64,000 nt of DNA from contig NZ_LHQS01000001.1 of assembly GCF_004102725.1 (NCBI RefSeq), positions 601,327 to 665,326 of the forward strand, given 5' to 3'. The notes beneath the pieces are model-generated. The model saw only the letters and a program-made list of their open reading frames with translations. It made no database searches and had not been told where the DNA came from. The DNA comes from Methanoculleus taiwanensis (GTDB lineage Archaea > Halobacteriota > Methanomicrobia > Methanomicrobiales > Methanoculleaceae). This document shows positions 52,197 through 61,541 of the stretch, piece after piece. Each line of letters opens with the position of its first letter. The first letter of the stretch is position 1. Position numbers and translations under genes: made by a program.

Positions 52197-52364
52197 ATGA
52201 ACGACGAAGTCTGTTCGGTCTGTGGAAAGCGGGCGATCGGGTGCCAGATACTCGGTTGCTGCGGCGCAAACGTCTGCGAAGAGCACGCAGATCCGATACT
52301 TCGCGCCCTCGCCCCAGGTGAGCGGCGGCACTCCGGTGCCTGCTACTTCGTCAGGTTCGCCTGA
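52197..52364 (+). CDS. Small zinc-binding protein (55 aa)
   Basis: The 55-residue frame begins MNDEVCSVCGKRAIGCQ and contains CxxC, a CC pair, and C-E-E-H, then ACYF: enough Cys/His for one or two zinc sites of AN1 or treble-clef style. A short AT-rich box (ACTTATTAC, about 52152-52160) lies upstream. A strong hairpin follows its stop. The family is not recognised. Too short to be certain it is a gene, but Cys/His spacing argues for it. Confidence 0.6.
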   Translation: MNDEVCSVCGKRAIGCQILGCCGANVCEEHADPILRALAPGERRHSGACYFVRFA

Positions 52365-52377
52365 TCGATCCGCCGTG

Positions 52378-52410
52378 GAGGGCGCCCGGCTTTCCGGTAC
52401 GGGCGCTCTC
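52378..52410 (+). terminator. Strong hairpin after small zinc protein gene
   Basis: GAGGGCGCCCG (52378-52388) pairs with CGGGCGCTCTC (52400-52410) over 11 base pairs with one G-U, around an 11-base loop. It starts 14 bases after the stop codon. No U-tract follows immediately, so it may be a processing or stability element rather than a terminator. Confidence 0.45.
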
Positions 52411-52478
52411 GTCCACCCGATACGCACGAACCTTTTTATCCGAGATGGGATGATATTTCCTTTCGTGCGGACCAACCA

Positions 52479-52486
52479 TATATAAA
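52479..52486 (+). promoter_or_regulatory. TATA box for the 52532 gene
   Basis: TATATAAA in GC-rich surroundings, about 50 bases before the ATG at 52532. It would give a leader of roughly 20-25 bases. Confidence 0.55.
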
Positions 52487-52531
52487 CTCAATAGGATAGA
52501 ATACAATCAAGAGAACCTGTGTGTTGCGAAA

Positions 52532-53692
52532 ATGTTGCAGATGATTACCTGGCTCAATAAGGCCTTCGGCACCGTTCAACCGACGCGTGCGACGATAATG
52601 CGGGCGCTCCGCCACCTCCGCCCTGCGGATCGGCAGAAACTCTTCTCCGAAGATATTCCCCAGATGCGGACCGCCGAGGGGCGGTGGTTTGAGGCGATCG
52701 TCTACGAGATGATCCTCGACCTCTCGATGCAGTCTGACCTCATCCGGTCGGTGGTGAAGCGTGGAGCCGATGCACCCGGGAGGCCGAAACGTGCTCAGCT
52801 CGGCCAGAACGGTATCTTTTACTCAAATATCGGCGACATCAAGATCCGGGGGAACGGGCAGGACCTTGCCGAGGTCGATCTGGTGCTCGTCGATCATACC
52901 GGGGCGTTCGCGTTCGGGGAGATCATCACCTCCCCGGCGGACTTAAAAGAGCTCGAGGAGGAGATTCACTATAAAAAGCGCCTCTTCGGCTACCTCTACG
53001 GCCAGGCCAACGTGCCGTTCCTGCTGATCTCCTCCGTCGATATCTCCCGCACCGCCGTGGTGCGGCGGCTTATGAAGGAGCCCGACAACGTCCTTCTGAC
53101 CACCCCGACCTGCGAGGATCTCAAGGCACTCATCAAACCGCGTGATCTCCGGAAGGTTCCGTCGAAGCAGCAGGTCAAAAACCCGAAGATGATCTCGATC
53201 AGCGAGATCGAACCGCGCCGGCCGTTCGACTACAAGGAACTGCACGACGAACGGCTCCAGAGCATCATCCAGGCCGTAACCGGGAACGGCGGTATCGAGG
53301 CGCTCAGGACACCCGACGAGATCCCCCCTATCGTCAAGAAGATCCTCCTCGGCGGGCTGTATCCCTCCGCCGTCAAGATGCTCGATCAGCATCACCCGAT
53401 CAAGATCAAGGGAAAGGGATACGACCCGGAAGCGATCGCGAAACAGTTCTCGAAAGTTATCCTGGCGGTCAATCTCCCGGAGTATAAGCCGATCATCTAT
53501 CTGCGGGCGAGAGACAAGCGGGAGTATCTCAAGATGGTGCCGGACAAGTCCGGCGGGTTCAAGTTCGAGAGCCGCCGCACGCCGCATATGGCCGGTTTCT
53601 TCCTCTGGCTCGAGTCTACGCGGCCGTCGATCGGGGCGGAACTGACAAAGTCGCTCCTCGACACCTTCACCGTCATGCAGAAGAACCCCTGA
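52532..53692 (+). CDS. Conserved protein of unknown function, possible nuclease fold
   Basis: 386 residues, no family recognised. Residues about 95-140 (EVDLVLVDHTGAFAFGEIIT) have the strand-turn-strand look of a PD-(D/E)XK core with D and E but no lysine, so catalysis is doubtful. The C-terminal half is helix-rich and basic (KIKGKGYDPEAIAKQFSKVI). No signal or membrane segment. It has its own TATA box and stands alone. Confidence 0.6.
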   Translation: MLQMITWLNKAFGTVQPTRATIMRALRHLRPADRQKLFSEDIPQMRTAEGRWFEAIVYEMILDLSMQSDLIRSVVKRGADAPGRPKRAQLGQNGIFYSNIGDIKIRGNGQDLAEVDLVLVDHTGAFAFGEIITSPADLKELEEEIHYKKRLFGYLYGQANVPFLLISSVDISRTAVVRRLMKEPDNVLLTTPTCEDLKALIKPRDLRKVPSKQQVKNPKMISISEIEPRRPFDYKELHDERLQSIIQAVTGNGGIEALRTPDEIPPIVKKILLGGLYPSAVKMLDQHHPIKIKGKGYDPEAIAKQFSKVILAVNLPEYKPIIYLRARDKREYLKMVPDKSGGFKFESRRTPHMAGFFLWLESTRPSIGAELTKSLLDTFTVMQKNP

Positions 53693-53817
53693 TCCTCTGC
53701 TCTTCTCCTCGATAGGCCCGTCTGCCCGGCAAAACCGTATGATACTTATAACTCCCCGTAGCAGTACGGGTGTCGGCGGGACCGCCACGGCGCCCCGGTG
53801 AAAGGAGTGAATCAGGT

Positions 53818-54180
53818 ATGGTAGCGTTGCCCGGGATGAAAGGACTGGCCGAGTTCGCCCTCGTGGCTCTCGCCTCGGTTATTGCTATCATGAACCCGGC
53901 GACGACGACGGCGGTATCGACGGCGCTCCTCGAGGATATGCGGGAGCCCGAGCGCCGGATGGTGATCTTTCAGTCGGTGAAGATATCGCTGTTCGTCCTG
54001 CTCTTCTTCGCGTTCACGGGAGGGTTTCTCTTCTCCGTCTTCTCGTTCACCGTCCCGGCGTTCCGGATTGCGGGCGGCATCCTGCTCCAGCTTGCGGCGG
54101 TCGTCGGAGCCGTCCTCGTCGCCCTTGCCCTCTCCTACGTGGGGATGCTGTACGGGCCGCATATAGTGAGTAACCTGTGA
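53818..54180 (+). CDS. Truncated MarC-like membrane protein
   Basis: 120 residues. The first 75 match the MarC start: IAIMNPATTTAVSTALLEDM, then a RRMVIFQSVKIS loop and VPAFRIAGGILL. It then jumps to a helix resembling a late MarC segment (VVGAVLVALALSYVGMLYGP) and stops. MarC proteins are about 200 residues, so about 60 internal and 30 terminal residues are missing. AAGGAGTGA lies before the ATG at 53818. A TATA-like ACTTATAAC is about 65 bases upstream. It may be a decaying gene or a shortened variant. Confidence 0.6.
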   Translation: MVALPGMKGLAEFALVALASVIAIMNPATTTAVSTALLEDMREPERRMVIFQSVKISLFVLLFFAFTGGFLFSVFSFTVPAFRIAGGILLQLAAVVGAVLVALALSYVGMLYGPHIVSNL

Positions 54181-54201
54181 TCGGAGGAAAAGAGGTCGTA
54201 C

Positions 54202-55188
54202 ATGGATCTGCAGATACTTATCATCCAGATGCTCCAGAGCCTCTCCCCCTCGCTCGACGCACCTATGCGCCTCTTCTCCTTCCTCGGCCAGCCTGAGTTC
54301 TACCTGCTGCTCATCCCTTTCTTCTACTGGTGCCGCGACCCCCGCCTCGGGTTCCGCCTCGGCATCCTCCTCGGGCTCAGCGGGGGCGTGAACGATGTAC
54401 TCAAGACGGTATTCCACATGCCCCGCCCGTACTGGGTCAGCCCCGAGGTCGCGGCACTGAACAGTTACCCCTCCTTCGGCCTTCCGTCGGCGCATGCCCA
54501 GGGAGCCGTCACGTTCTGGGGGTATCTCGCCGCCAATATCCGGCGGCGGTGGTTCTCGCTCTTCGCCGCCGTCCTCGTTATCCTGATCGGGGTTTCGCGG
54601 ATCTACGAAGGCGTGCACTACCCGATGGATACCGTGGCCGGGTGGCTGGTCGGCCTCGCCGTCCTCGCTGTCTTCCTCCGCCTCGAAGATCCGGTCGGCT
54701 TGCGGCTCGCAAGACTGACGGTTCCCCGGCAGGTGCTGCTGGCGTTTGCAGCATCCCTCGTCCTGCTCGCCTTCTCGGGTCTCGCTCTCGCCGCCCTCGG
54801 TGACTGGCAGGTTCCCGAGGCGTGGAAGGCCGGAGCGCTCGAGCGCTCGGGAGAGCCGATCGATCCGCTCTTCCCCCGGGACAGTATCGTCGCGGCAGGG
54901 CTGCTTTTCGGGTTTGCGGCGGGCGGTGCGGCACAGGCGCGTACGGGGAGCATGTGCGCCGTAGAACGCCGCCCCGGCCCTCTGCTTGCACGATACGCCG
55001 TCGGCATCGGCGTGACCGGTGTGATCTGGTACGTCTTCGGCCTCGCCATCCCGGGAGGCGAGAGCCTGGCAGCGTACGTCCTCATATATCTCCGGGCGGC
55101 AACGGCCGCCGCCTGGGTGTCGTTCGGCGCTCCCGAACTCTTCACCCGCATGAACCTGGCCGGGAGCGTGCACGATGAAACTCGATAA
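54202..55188 (+). CDS. PAP2-family membrane phosphatase
   Basis: 328 residues. The three PAP2 motifs are present: KTVFHMPRP (K-x6-RP), PSAHAQG, and SRIYEGVHYPMD. The N-terminal half carries the active site between membrane helices; the C-terminal 150 residues add about four more helices of unknown role. A likely substrate is a phospholipid or polyprenyl diphosphate. It follows the MarC-like gene by 21 bases and overlaps the archaellin-like gene by 14 bases. Confidence 0.88.
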   Translation: MDLQILIIQMLQSLSPSLDAPMRLFSFLGQPEFYLLLIPFFYWCRDPRLGFRLGILLGLSGGVNDVLKTVFHMPRPYWVSPEVAALNSYPSFGLPSAHAQGAVTFWGYLAANIRRRWFSLFAAVLVILIGVSRIYEGVHYPMDTVAGWLVGLAVLAVFLRLEDPVGLRLARLTVPRQVLLAFAASLVLLAFSGLALAALGDWQVPEAWKAGALERSGEPIDPLFPRDSIVAAGLLFGFAAGGAAQARTGSMCAVERRPGPLLARYAVGIGVTGVIWYVFGLAIPGGESLAAYVLIYLRAATAAAWVSFGAPELFTRMNLAGSVHDETR

Positions 55189-55792
55189 AAACGAACGGGG
55201 ACTGACCGTCCTCGAAGGGATCATTCTTCTGGCCGTCGCGGTGCTTGTCGTCGCGATGGCTGTGCAGCACCTGACCGCACCACCGGCCGTTCCCGGCGGC
55301 ATGGTCGTCTCCGCGCTCGATGAGACGGGCGGGACGCTGGTCGTCGTCGGCGATGTCTACGGCTACGCGCTCGCGAGCGGGAGCGTCGGCGACGCGGTGC
55401 TCTCCTGCGTTCGTCCCGACCCCGGCAGAATGGGTTCGGTTTCGGTGACGGTCGGCCTTCTCGTCGGGGATATGGGTGCAGTCGATATGGAGCGGGCAAA
55501 GGTGACCTTCTCCGCGAAGAACGACGTAGAACTCCTGCAGATGACGACCGAAGTTCCGGTTCGCCCGCAGAACTGGACGATCCTCAACAAGTTCCACAGG
55601 ATCCCCGGTAAAACGGCGGACGGCGACGCCCTGCTCGAACCCGGCGAACAGTTCGAACTCCTGATATATCCTGCCCGCCCGCTCGCACCCTACGACCGGT
55701 TCGTCGTCACTATCGCTCCCGTAGAGAGCGTCCCGCTCGCGGTCTCGCGCACCGTGCCGCCCGGGATCACGAAGGTAATGGATCTCGGGTGA
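55175..55792 (+). CDS. Archaellin-like protein with class III signal peptide
   Basis: 205 residues. The start KLDKNERGLTVLEGIILLAVAVLVVAMA has the prepilin-peptidase form: charged segment, G before the cut, glutamate at +5, then a hydrophobic helix. The remainder is a strand-rich archaellin-like ectodomain with VTVGLLVGDMGAVDMERAKV. It is alone, with no fla motor genes here, and is translationally linked to a PAP2 phosphatase. It could be a minor archaellin or an adhesin-like pilin. Confidence 0.75.
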   Translation: MKLDKNERGLTVLEGIILLAVAVLVVAMAVQHLTAPPAVPGGMVVSALDETGGTLVVVGDVYGYALASGSVGDAVLSCVRPDPGRMGSVSVTVGLLVGDMGAVDMERAKVTFSAKNDVELLQMTTEVPVRPQNWTILNKFHRIPGKTADGDALLEPGEQFELLIYPARPLAPYDRFVVTIAPVESVPLAVSRTVPPGITKVMDLG

Positions 55793-55837
55793 CCTCCGCC
55801 CCACGACATTTTTATACGCAGGCACCTATTCTCGATC

Positions 55838-56299
55838 ATGCTTGCGGAAGGTATCGCTCTTGGCTGGGTTCTGATCGTGCTCGGAGCGGTCTTGCTGCTG
55901 ATTGAGGTCTACCAGCCGGGCTTTTTTATCGCCGTCCCCGCAACGGTGCTGATCATCCTCGGGATCCTGCTGCTGCTCGGCGTCGATATCCTAAGCTCGG
56001 TCCTGGGTCTCGTCATCGGGGTCGTTGCCGCCATCGCTACAGCGCTCATCACGGTCTGGGCCTACGGCAGACTGACGCCGGATCGGATGCCGACGACGAT
56101 CAGCCGCGACTCTCTGGCGGGAAAGGAAGGGATGGTCGTGCGGACGGTGGACGAGGAGACGATCGCCGGCAAGGTGACGATCGGGAGCAGCGAGTGGAGC
56201 GCCCGGTCGGTGCGCGGAACCATCCCGGTAGGGAAAAGAGTTATCGTCGTCCGATCCGAGGGAGTGCATATCGTCGTTGAGGAGAAGGAGAGCATATGA
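55838..56299 (+). CDS. nfeD: NfeD-family membrane protein
   Basis: 153 residues. Two or three hydrophobic helices (WVLIVLGAVLLLIEVYQPGF, and VLIILGILLLLGVDIL) precede a C-terminal OB-fold (GKEGMVVRTVDEETIAGKVTIG through VVRSEGVHIVVEE). NfeD proteins partner with SPFH/stomatins at membranes. A TTTTTATAC box about 25-30 bases upstream suggests a leaderless or very short-leader message. It overlaps the stomatin gene by four bases. Confidence 0.88.
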   Translation: MLAEGIALGWVLIVLGAVLLLIEVYQPGFFIAVPATVLIILGILLLLGVDILSSVLGLVIGVVAAIATALITVWAYGRLTPDRMPTTISRDSLAGKEGMVVRTVDEETIAGKVTIGSSEWSARSVRGTIPVGKRVIVVRSEGVHIVVEEKESI

Positions 56300-57393
56300 T
56301 TCCGACTGAAGGACTCTTCCCGGTAACCGGGATAATCACCATCTTCCTGATCATCGTCATCATCGTCATCTTCGCGCAGGGTGTGGTGATCGTGCAGCCG
56401 TACCAGCAGGGTCTCGAGATCCGGCTCGGTCAGTACATCGGCAGAATGAACCCCGGTTTCCGGTGGGTTATCCCGCTCGTCACCGTGGTCGAGAAGCTCG
56501 ACCTCCGCACCGAGGTGATGGATGTCCCGTCGCAGGAGGTGATCACCAAGGACAACTCGCCGACGAACGTCGACGCGATCGTCTACGTGCGGGTGATAGA
56601 CCCGGAGAAGGCGTTTTTCGAGGTGATGAACTACCGGTCGGCGACGGTTGCCCTCGCCCAGACGAGCCTGCGCGGCATCATCGGGGATATGGAGCTTGAC
56701 GAGGTGCTCTATAACCGTGACGTCATCAACGCACGCCTGCGGGATATCCTCGACCGCGAGACGGACGCCTGGGGCGTGAAGGTCGAGCGGGTCGAGATAA
56801 AAGAGGTCGACCCCGTCGGTGCCGTCAAGCAGGCGATGACCGAGCAGACCGCCGCCGAGCGCGAGCGGAGAGCGGCGATCCTCCGTGCCGACGGCGAGAA
56901 GCGTTCCGCCATTCTGCGGGCTGAGGGAAGTCGTCAGAGCATCATCCTCGAGGCCGAGGGCGAGCGGCAGAGCAAGATCCTGCGTGCCGAGGGCGACCGC
57001 CTGAGCACGATCCTCCGGGCGCAGGGAGAGGCGCAGGGGCTGCGGATCATCTCGGTCGGTGCAAAGCCGCTCGACCGGCGGGCGATCACCGTCCTCTCGC
57101 TTGATGCGCTCAAGATGATGGCCGACGGGCAGGCGACGAAGATAATCTTCCCGTTCGAGCTCTCGAGCCTCGTCAAGCAGGTTTCGTCGTATCTCGGCGC
57201 CACGGAAGAGATGCCGGAGGTGACGGAAGGGGCGGCGATAGCCGACGAGAGCATCCTCGGCGAGCTGCCGAAAGAGGAGGAGATCGAGGGCGTGAAGGAG
57301 GCGGCGAAGGGTATCGAGACGGATCTCACCACGGAGCTATCGCGGCCGGCGCCTGCTCAGGTTAGAAAAACAGGGGAAGAGGGGCAGATCTAA
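56296..57393 (+). CDS. SPFH/band 7 (stomatin-like) protein
   Basis: 365 residues. An N-terminal membrane helix (IIVIFAQGVVIV) leads to the SPFH domain (about 35-200: GLEIRLGQYIGRMNPGFRWVIP, and VPSQEVITKDNSPTNVDAIV). A repetitive coiled coil of RAEGxRQSxILxAEG units lies at about 205-260. These proteins form large membrane cages and often pair with NfeD proteases. The stop overlaps the convergent site-2 protease gene by four bases. Confidence 0.93.
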   Translation: MIPTEGLFPVTGIITIFLIIVIIVIFAQGVVIVQPYQQGLEIRLGQYIGRMNPGFRWVIPLVTVVEKLDLRTEVMDVPSQEVITKDNSPTNVDAIVYVRVIDPEKAFFEVMNYRSATVALAQTSLRGIIGDMELDEVLYNRDVINARLRDILDRETDAWGVKVERVEIKEVDPVGAVKQAMTEQTAAERERRAAILRADGEKRSAILRAEGSRQSIILEAEGERQSKILRAEGDRLSTILRAQGEAQGLRIISVGAKPLDRRAITVLSLDALKMMADGQATKIIFPFELSSLVKQVSSYLGATEEMPEVTEGAAIADESILGELPKEEEIEGVKEAAKGIETDLTTELSRPAPAQVRKTGEEGQI

Positions 57394-58688
57394 AAGAGGT
57401 GCAGGAGGTAGGGGAGCGCGATCAGCGAGATGAGCATCAGGAACATCGCCCAGCTGACGCTGCTCACCACCGGGTTCGTGAACCGGGAGAGGCCGCGCCA
57501 CGACAGGACGCGCTCGACCCCTTCGCGCATGATATAGCCGCCGTCGAGCGGAACCATCGGGATGGCGTTGAAGATACCGACGTTGATGTTGATCCAGCCC
57601 ACCCAGAAGAGGAGCTGGACGACCTCCCAGAACGCCGGGAACGGCGTCTGGTAGTACGCCTGGTCGGGCGTATCGAAGGCGAGGATCCGGAGCATCTGGC
57701 CGCCGTAGCTCGTATCGAAGGGAACGGTCAGGATCTGGAGAAAGCCGAGGGGGCTTGCGAGCCCCTCTATCGTCTGCATCACGGCGGGGGCGTCGTAGTA
57801 GTAGATCCCCATGAACCCTGTGGGATTCTCTCCAAACTCCTCCGGCCACTCTGCGAGGGTGAGCGTGTACTGCTGCTCGGTTCCGTCCTCTGCTGCGGTC
57901 AGCGTAACCTGATCGCCGGGCTGTGTGCCGGCGAGGACGCGGGAGATATCCTCACGGTTCGCGACGTCGATCCCGTTGACCCCGGTGACGATCGAACCCG
58001 GTGGAACACCGGCGATCGCGGCGGGGTAGTCCTGGTAGACCCCCTGGATCACCGGCGTCTCCGCAGGCACGGCAAGCCCTGCGACGGCGATCATCAGGAG
58101 CAGGGAGATGACCCCGATGACGATGTTGTTTGTGATTCCGGCGCCGAACATACGTGCTTTCGGAAGACCCCGGGTCTTCTCGAGATCCTCCTCGTCGGGT
58201 TCGACGAAGAACCCGATCGGAATGACGGCGATGAGCGCTCCAACGCTTTTTACCCTGATATTCTCGACGCGGCAGAGGATCGCGTGGCCGAACTCGTGGA
58301 TGGCGATCGTGAGGATGAAGGCGATCCAGACGGCGAAGGTCGAGGGAACGAACTCGTTGATCCCCGGCAGGAGCAGGATATTCTGCGGTTCGTAGATCCC
58401 GATCGGCTCGGGCTGCAGGATGAGGGTGATCTGAACCGAGAGGAAGAGCATGAGCGAGATGAAGATCGAGACCAGCACGACCATCCCGACGCCGAACGTC
58501 CCGTATACCCGGAGCAGCGGAGTTGCCCGCCTGAAGATGTCGAAGAACCCGACGTTTGAACTCTTGACGGCCATGATCGGGCCATAAAAGGAGATACGGT
58601 CCGCAAACAGCCCTCTCCGGCGTATGTATCCGGCTATCAGAAGGTAGGCGGCGAGGAGAAAAATGAGTATCTGCAACCAGCTCATCAT
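57390..58688 (-). CDS. Site-2 protease family (M50) membrane metalloprotease with PDZ domain
   Basis: 432 residues. The zinc motif HEFGH lies in the helix IAIHEFGHAILCR (about 128-140). A PDZ domain follows (about 205-275: PPGSIVTGVNGIDV), and the late LDGGYI motif completes the active site. The family cleaves membrane-embedded regulators or signal remnants. It is convergent with NfeD-stomatin, with stop codons overlapping by four bases, so both transcripts share antisense ends. Confidence 0.9.
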   Translation of the reverse strand: MMSWLQILIFLLAAYLLIAGYIRRRGLFADRISFYGPIMAVKSSNVGFFDIFRRATPLLRVYGTFGVGMVVLVSIFISLMLFLSVQITLILQPEPIGIYEPQNILLLPGINEFVPSTFAVWIAFILTIAIHEFGHAILCRVENIRVKSVGALIAVIPIGFFVEPDEEDLEKTRGLPKARMFGAGITNNIVIGVISLLLMIAVAGLAVPAETPVIQGVYQDYPAAIAGVPPGSIVTGVNGIDVANREDISRVLAGTQPGDQVTLTAAEDGTEQQYTLTLAEWPEEFGENPTGFMGIYYYDAPAVMQTIEGLASPLGFLQILTVPFDTSYGGQMLRILAFDTPDQAYYQTPFPAFWEVVQLLFWVGWININVGIFNAIPMVPLDGGYIMREGVERVLSWRGLSRFTNPVVSSVSWAMFLMLISLIALPYLLHLF

Positions 58689-58752
58689 ATAATCTAGGCA
58701 TGGGTGCGCCTTAAGCCTTGCCGGAAGTTTCGGCGCTGCACCGCCCTATCTT

Positions 58753-59379
58753 TCAGAACTCGACGATACTTCTCTGATAGAGGTTCGTCACCGTCTTCCA
58801 GGTCTTCCGGGCACAAGCGGGAGGCAGGCCGTGCAGTTTCATATACTCCCGGAGAAACCGTATCGTCTTTGGATCCGACGGGTACCCGCTGCCGATATCG
58901 CCGTACTCGACCGCGAGATCCCGGAGTGCCCGGTCGCGAGTGACCTTGGCGACGATGCTCGCCGCCCCGACGATCTTGTGCACGGAGTCGGCATGATGCT
59001 CGGCGACGATACGGCAGGGGAAATTGAGGTGCCCGCCGACCGTCCGGCCGAACCGCTCCGCGTTCACGTCGCAGGCATCGAGGTATGCGCAGTCGGGGTG
59101 AAGGCCGGTGAGCGCCTCGGCGTGGAGCTCGGCGACGCATGCGTTCATGCTCATCCTGCTTCTGGTCTCGTCGATCTCTGCGGCGTCGATGGTGATGACG
59201 GCGACGGCGAAATCCCTGACGATAACCTCGTACAGGCGCTCCCGCTGCTTTGCCGTAAGCCCTTTCGAGTCCCTGACGGGAAGCGCGTCCAGATCATCGA
59301 GCGATCCGCACCCGACCGCCGCGACGACCATCGGGCCGAGCACCGAGCCCTTTCCCGCTTCGTCCACCCCGCATATCAC
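58753..59379 (-). CDS. rnhB: Ribonuclease HII
   Basis: 208 residues, archaeal length. Active-site carboxylates: D6-E7 in GVDEAGKGSVLGP, and the aspartate in AYLDACDVN. The C-terminal region has a GYPSDPKTIRFL loop seen in archaeal RNase HII. It removes RNA from RNA-DNA hybrids and single ribonucleotides. No clear SD is visible; it is divergent from the TrkA gene. Confidence 0.95.
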   Translation of the reverse strand: MICGVDEAGKGSVLGPMVVAAVGCGSLDDLDALPVRDSKGLTAKQRERLYEVIVRDFAVAVITIDAAEIDETRSRMSMNACVAELHAEALTGLHPDCAYLDACDVNAERFGRTVGGHLNFPCRIVAEHHADSVHKIVGAASIVAKVTRDRALRDLAVEYGDIGSGYPSDPKTIRFLREYMKLHGLPPACARKTWKTVTNLYQRSIVEF

Positions 59380-59437
59380 AGTATACAGACATTTCTTTCG
59401 GAAGGTATTTTAATGCTCATGATGGAATCGAGATGGA

Positions 59438-60106
59438 ATGTACACCATCATCGTTGGCCTCGGCGGCATCGGGCGGAACCTCACGGCGATTGCGGTCGAA
59501 GCCGGTGACAGCGTGGTCGTCATCGATCAGGACGAGGCACGCGCCAGCGACACCCTCGAGCACTACGATGTCCTCGCCATCACCGGAAACGCCACCGACA
59601 AATCGGTCCTCGAGGATGCGGGGATCGAGCGGGCGGATGCGCTCGTCGCCACGACGAGCGACGATGCGGTGAACCTGATGACCTGCTGGCTTGCGAAACG
59701 CTACAACGTCATGAACGTCGTCTCCATCGTCAACCAGAAGGCGCACTCCGAACTCTTCAAGGAGGTCGGCGTGAAGATCAGCGAGAACCCCGACGAGCTC
59801 GTGGCCACCCGGATGTACTACTGGGCGAAGAACCCGAACATGCAGCAGCTCGCGTCCATCCCCGGCGGTACGATCTTCGAGATCGTCGCGGAGGAGGGAG
59901 CGCCGATCGTCGACCACGAGATCCGCGAGCTCGACGTCCGTGATTTCGTCTTCATTGCCATCCGGCGTGCCGGAGGCGACCTTATCATCCCGAGCGGCAC
60001 GGTCAGGATCCGGCCCGGGGACAACATTACGGTATTTACGAAAAAAGATGCCGAGAATGAGACGCTGAAACTGCTGAACAAGCAGCTCAAGCGCTCAGGC
60101 GATTGA
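59438..60106 (+). CDS. trkA: TrkA-family potassium uptake regulator
   Basis: 222 residues with one RCK module: NAD-binding [14 protein letters not shown] at the N terminus, an acidic DQDEA at the end of the second strand, and a TrkA_C domain from about 140. It binds NAD(H) or ATP to gate a Trk/Ktr potassium channel; no trkH is adjacent. The last 12 bases overlap the 3' end of the lipid reductase gene, tail to tail. Confidence 0.9.
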   Translation: MYTIIVGLGGIGRNLTAIAVEAGDSVVVIDQDEARASDTLEHYDVLAITGNATDKSVLEDAGIERADALVATTSDDAVNLMTCWLAKRYNVMNVVSIVNQKAHSELFKEVGVKISENPDELVATRMYYWAKNPNMQQLASIPGGTIFEIVAEEGAPIVDHEIRELDVRDFVFIAIRRAGGDLIIPSGTVRIRPGDNITVFTKKDAENETLKLLNKQLKRSGD

Positions 60107-61291
60107 GTTTTTGAGTGCCCGGAGTTCGAGGAGCATCTTCGGGTTGCGCTTTATCAGTTCCATGATGAGCGTCGAGACCTTGAACTCCTCCATATTGATA
60201 TTGGCGAGCGATCCGGCAAGGTCGTTGAGTTTTGCGTCGTCGAGCGTGATGAAGTAGTCCTTGACTTTGTAGTTCCGCTCAAGCGTCTTGCCCATGTAGG
60301 ATGCACGCCACGCCTCGTCGTACTTCATCAGGGCGTCCTTTGTGCAGGTACCCGCCGATACGCACTCTGAGCCGACCTGACCCGCCATTCTGCCGGTGAA
60401 CATTGCGTTGAAGATACCGCCGCCGGTGATCGGGTCGACGACCCGCGCCGCATCGCCGGCCACCATGAGGCCGTCGGCCACCGTGCACGGGAGCGGTCTG
60501 CAGATCGAGACGCCGCCGACAATATGCTCGATGATCTTGCCGCCGGGGAAATGCTCGGCGACGAACCGATCGAGGTAGTCGCGTGCTCTCGTTCCGTCCC
60601 TGCTCTGCCGTCCCGAGATGCCGATACCGACGTTTGCCGTCCGGTCGCCCTTTGGGAAGACCCAGAGGTAGCCTTCGGGGGCGATCTCCCTGCCGAGATA
60701 GAAGTCCGTGGATACGGGGTCGATCGGGATATCGGTCATGAGGTACTGGACGCAGCTCATCATCTCGCCGAGCGGCACAGTGGTATTGAGCCCTGCCCAG
60801 CGTGCGAACTTGGACTCCACGCCGTCGGCGGCGATGACGAGATCCGCCGAGACGTCCATCGCTTTACCGGCGGAGATGACCTTTGCGCCCTTGACGGCAC
60901 CGTTCTCCATGATCGGGGCGACTGCACGGGTCTTGACGAAGACGTCCGAGCCTGCTTCGGCGGCACGCCAGACGAGTTCGCGGTCGAAGACCTTCCGGTC
61001 GAGGATGTACCCCACCTCGTTGCCGGCACGGCTCTGGTCGAGGCTGATGGTGGCGCCGTTCGGCGCGATGATCCTGGCGCGCTGGAGATCCGCTGATATC
61101 CAGCGTTCATCGGGCTCGATGAACTCTTTTAAGAGTTCCTTGCCGATACCTTCGGCGCACCGGACGGGCGTGCCGATCGCCGGCCGCTTTTCGATGAGGC
61201 AGACCGAGTGCCCGGCCTCGGCGGCTGTCTTTGCCGCGAGCGCCCCGGCCGGCCCGCCGCCGACGACGAGGATATCGTAGTTACTCTTCAT
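60095..61291 (-). CDS. Digeranylgeranylglycerophospholipid reductase
   Basis: 398 residues. FAD-binding [20 protein letters not shown] at the start, RCAEGI and [10 protein letters not shown] motifs, and the second FAD motif [16 protein letters not shown] match geranylgeranyl reductase. It saturates the isoprenoid chains of archaeal membrane lipids. Electrons probably come from the ferredoxin encoded just upstream, whose gene overlaps this start by 11 bases. The ATG at 61291 begins the FAD motif, so the 61330 frame is not used. Confidence 0.93.
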   Translation of the reverse strand: MKSNYDILVVGGGPAGALAAKTAAEAGHSVCLIEKRPAIGTPVRCAEGIGKELLKEFIEPDERWISADLQRARIIAPNGATISLDQSRAGNEVGYILDRKVFDRELVWRAAEAGSDVFVKTRAVAPIMENGAVKGAKVISAGKAMDVSADLVIAADGVESKFARWAGLNTTVPLGEMMSCVQYLMTDIPIDPVSTDFYLGREIAPEGYLWVFPKGDRTANVGIGISGRQSRDGTRARDYLDRFVAEHFPGGKIIEHIVGGVSICRPLPCTVADGLMVAGDAARVVDPITGGGIFNAMFTGRMAGQVGSECVSAGTCTKDALMKYDEAWRASYMGKTLERNYKVKDYFITLDDAKLNDLAGSLANINMEEFKVSTLIMELIKRNPKMLLELRALKNSIA

Positions 61292-61466
61292 GGACAACCT
61301 CCAGAGCGCCGAGCGGGCAAGCCCGTGCACAGATGCCGCAGGAGATGCAGTCTCCTTCGAGGTTGAGGTAGGCGTCGATCAGCTCGAGCGCACCCTCGGG
61401 GCAGACTGCAACGCAGCAACCGCAGTATCCACATATATCTCGGTTTATGGTGAGCATCGGTATCAT
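61281..61466 (-). CDS. Two-cluster 4Fe-4S ferredoxin
   Basis: 61 residues with two ferredoxin motifs: [14 protein letters not shown] and [14 protein letters not shown], for two [4Fe-4S] clusters. The overlap with the lipid reductase gene argues that it is its electron donor, as shown for the similar pair in Methanosarcina. ATG codons at 61466 and 61457 are both possible; the longer frame to 61643 has no family support. An inverted repeat at 61542-61551/61570-61579 lies upstream. Confidence 0.9.
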   Translation of the reverse strand: MIPMLTINRDICGYCGCCVAVCPEGALELIDAYLNLEGDCISCGICARACPLGALEVVHEE

Positions 61467-61541
61467 GTTGTTGTTGCACTTCCAAAAACTTTTACTTTGA
61501 TTATCGGATGGACGTGGTTTCCGTATCCCCATACGTCGTCC

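Noticed and set aside
53812-55302. 496-codon minus-strand frame opposite MarC-like and PAP2 genes
   Set aside because: The + strand genes carry intact PAP2 motifs and good ribosome sites; the minus frame has none.
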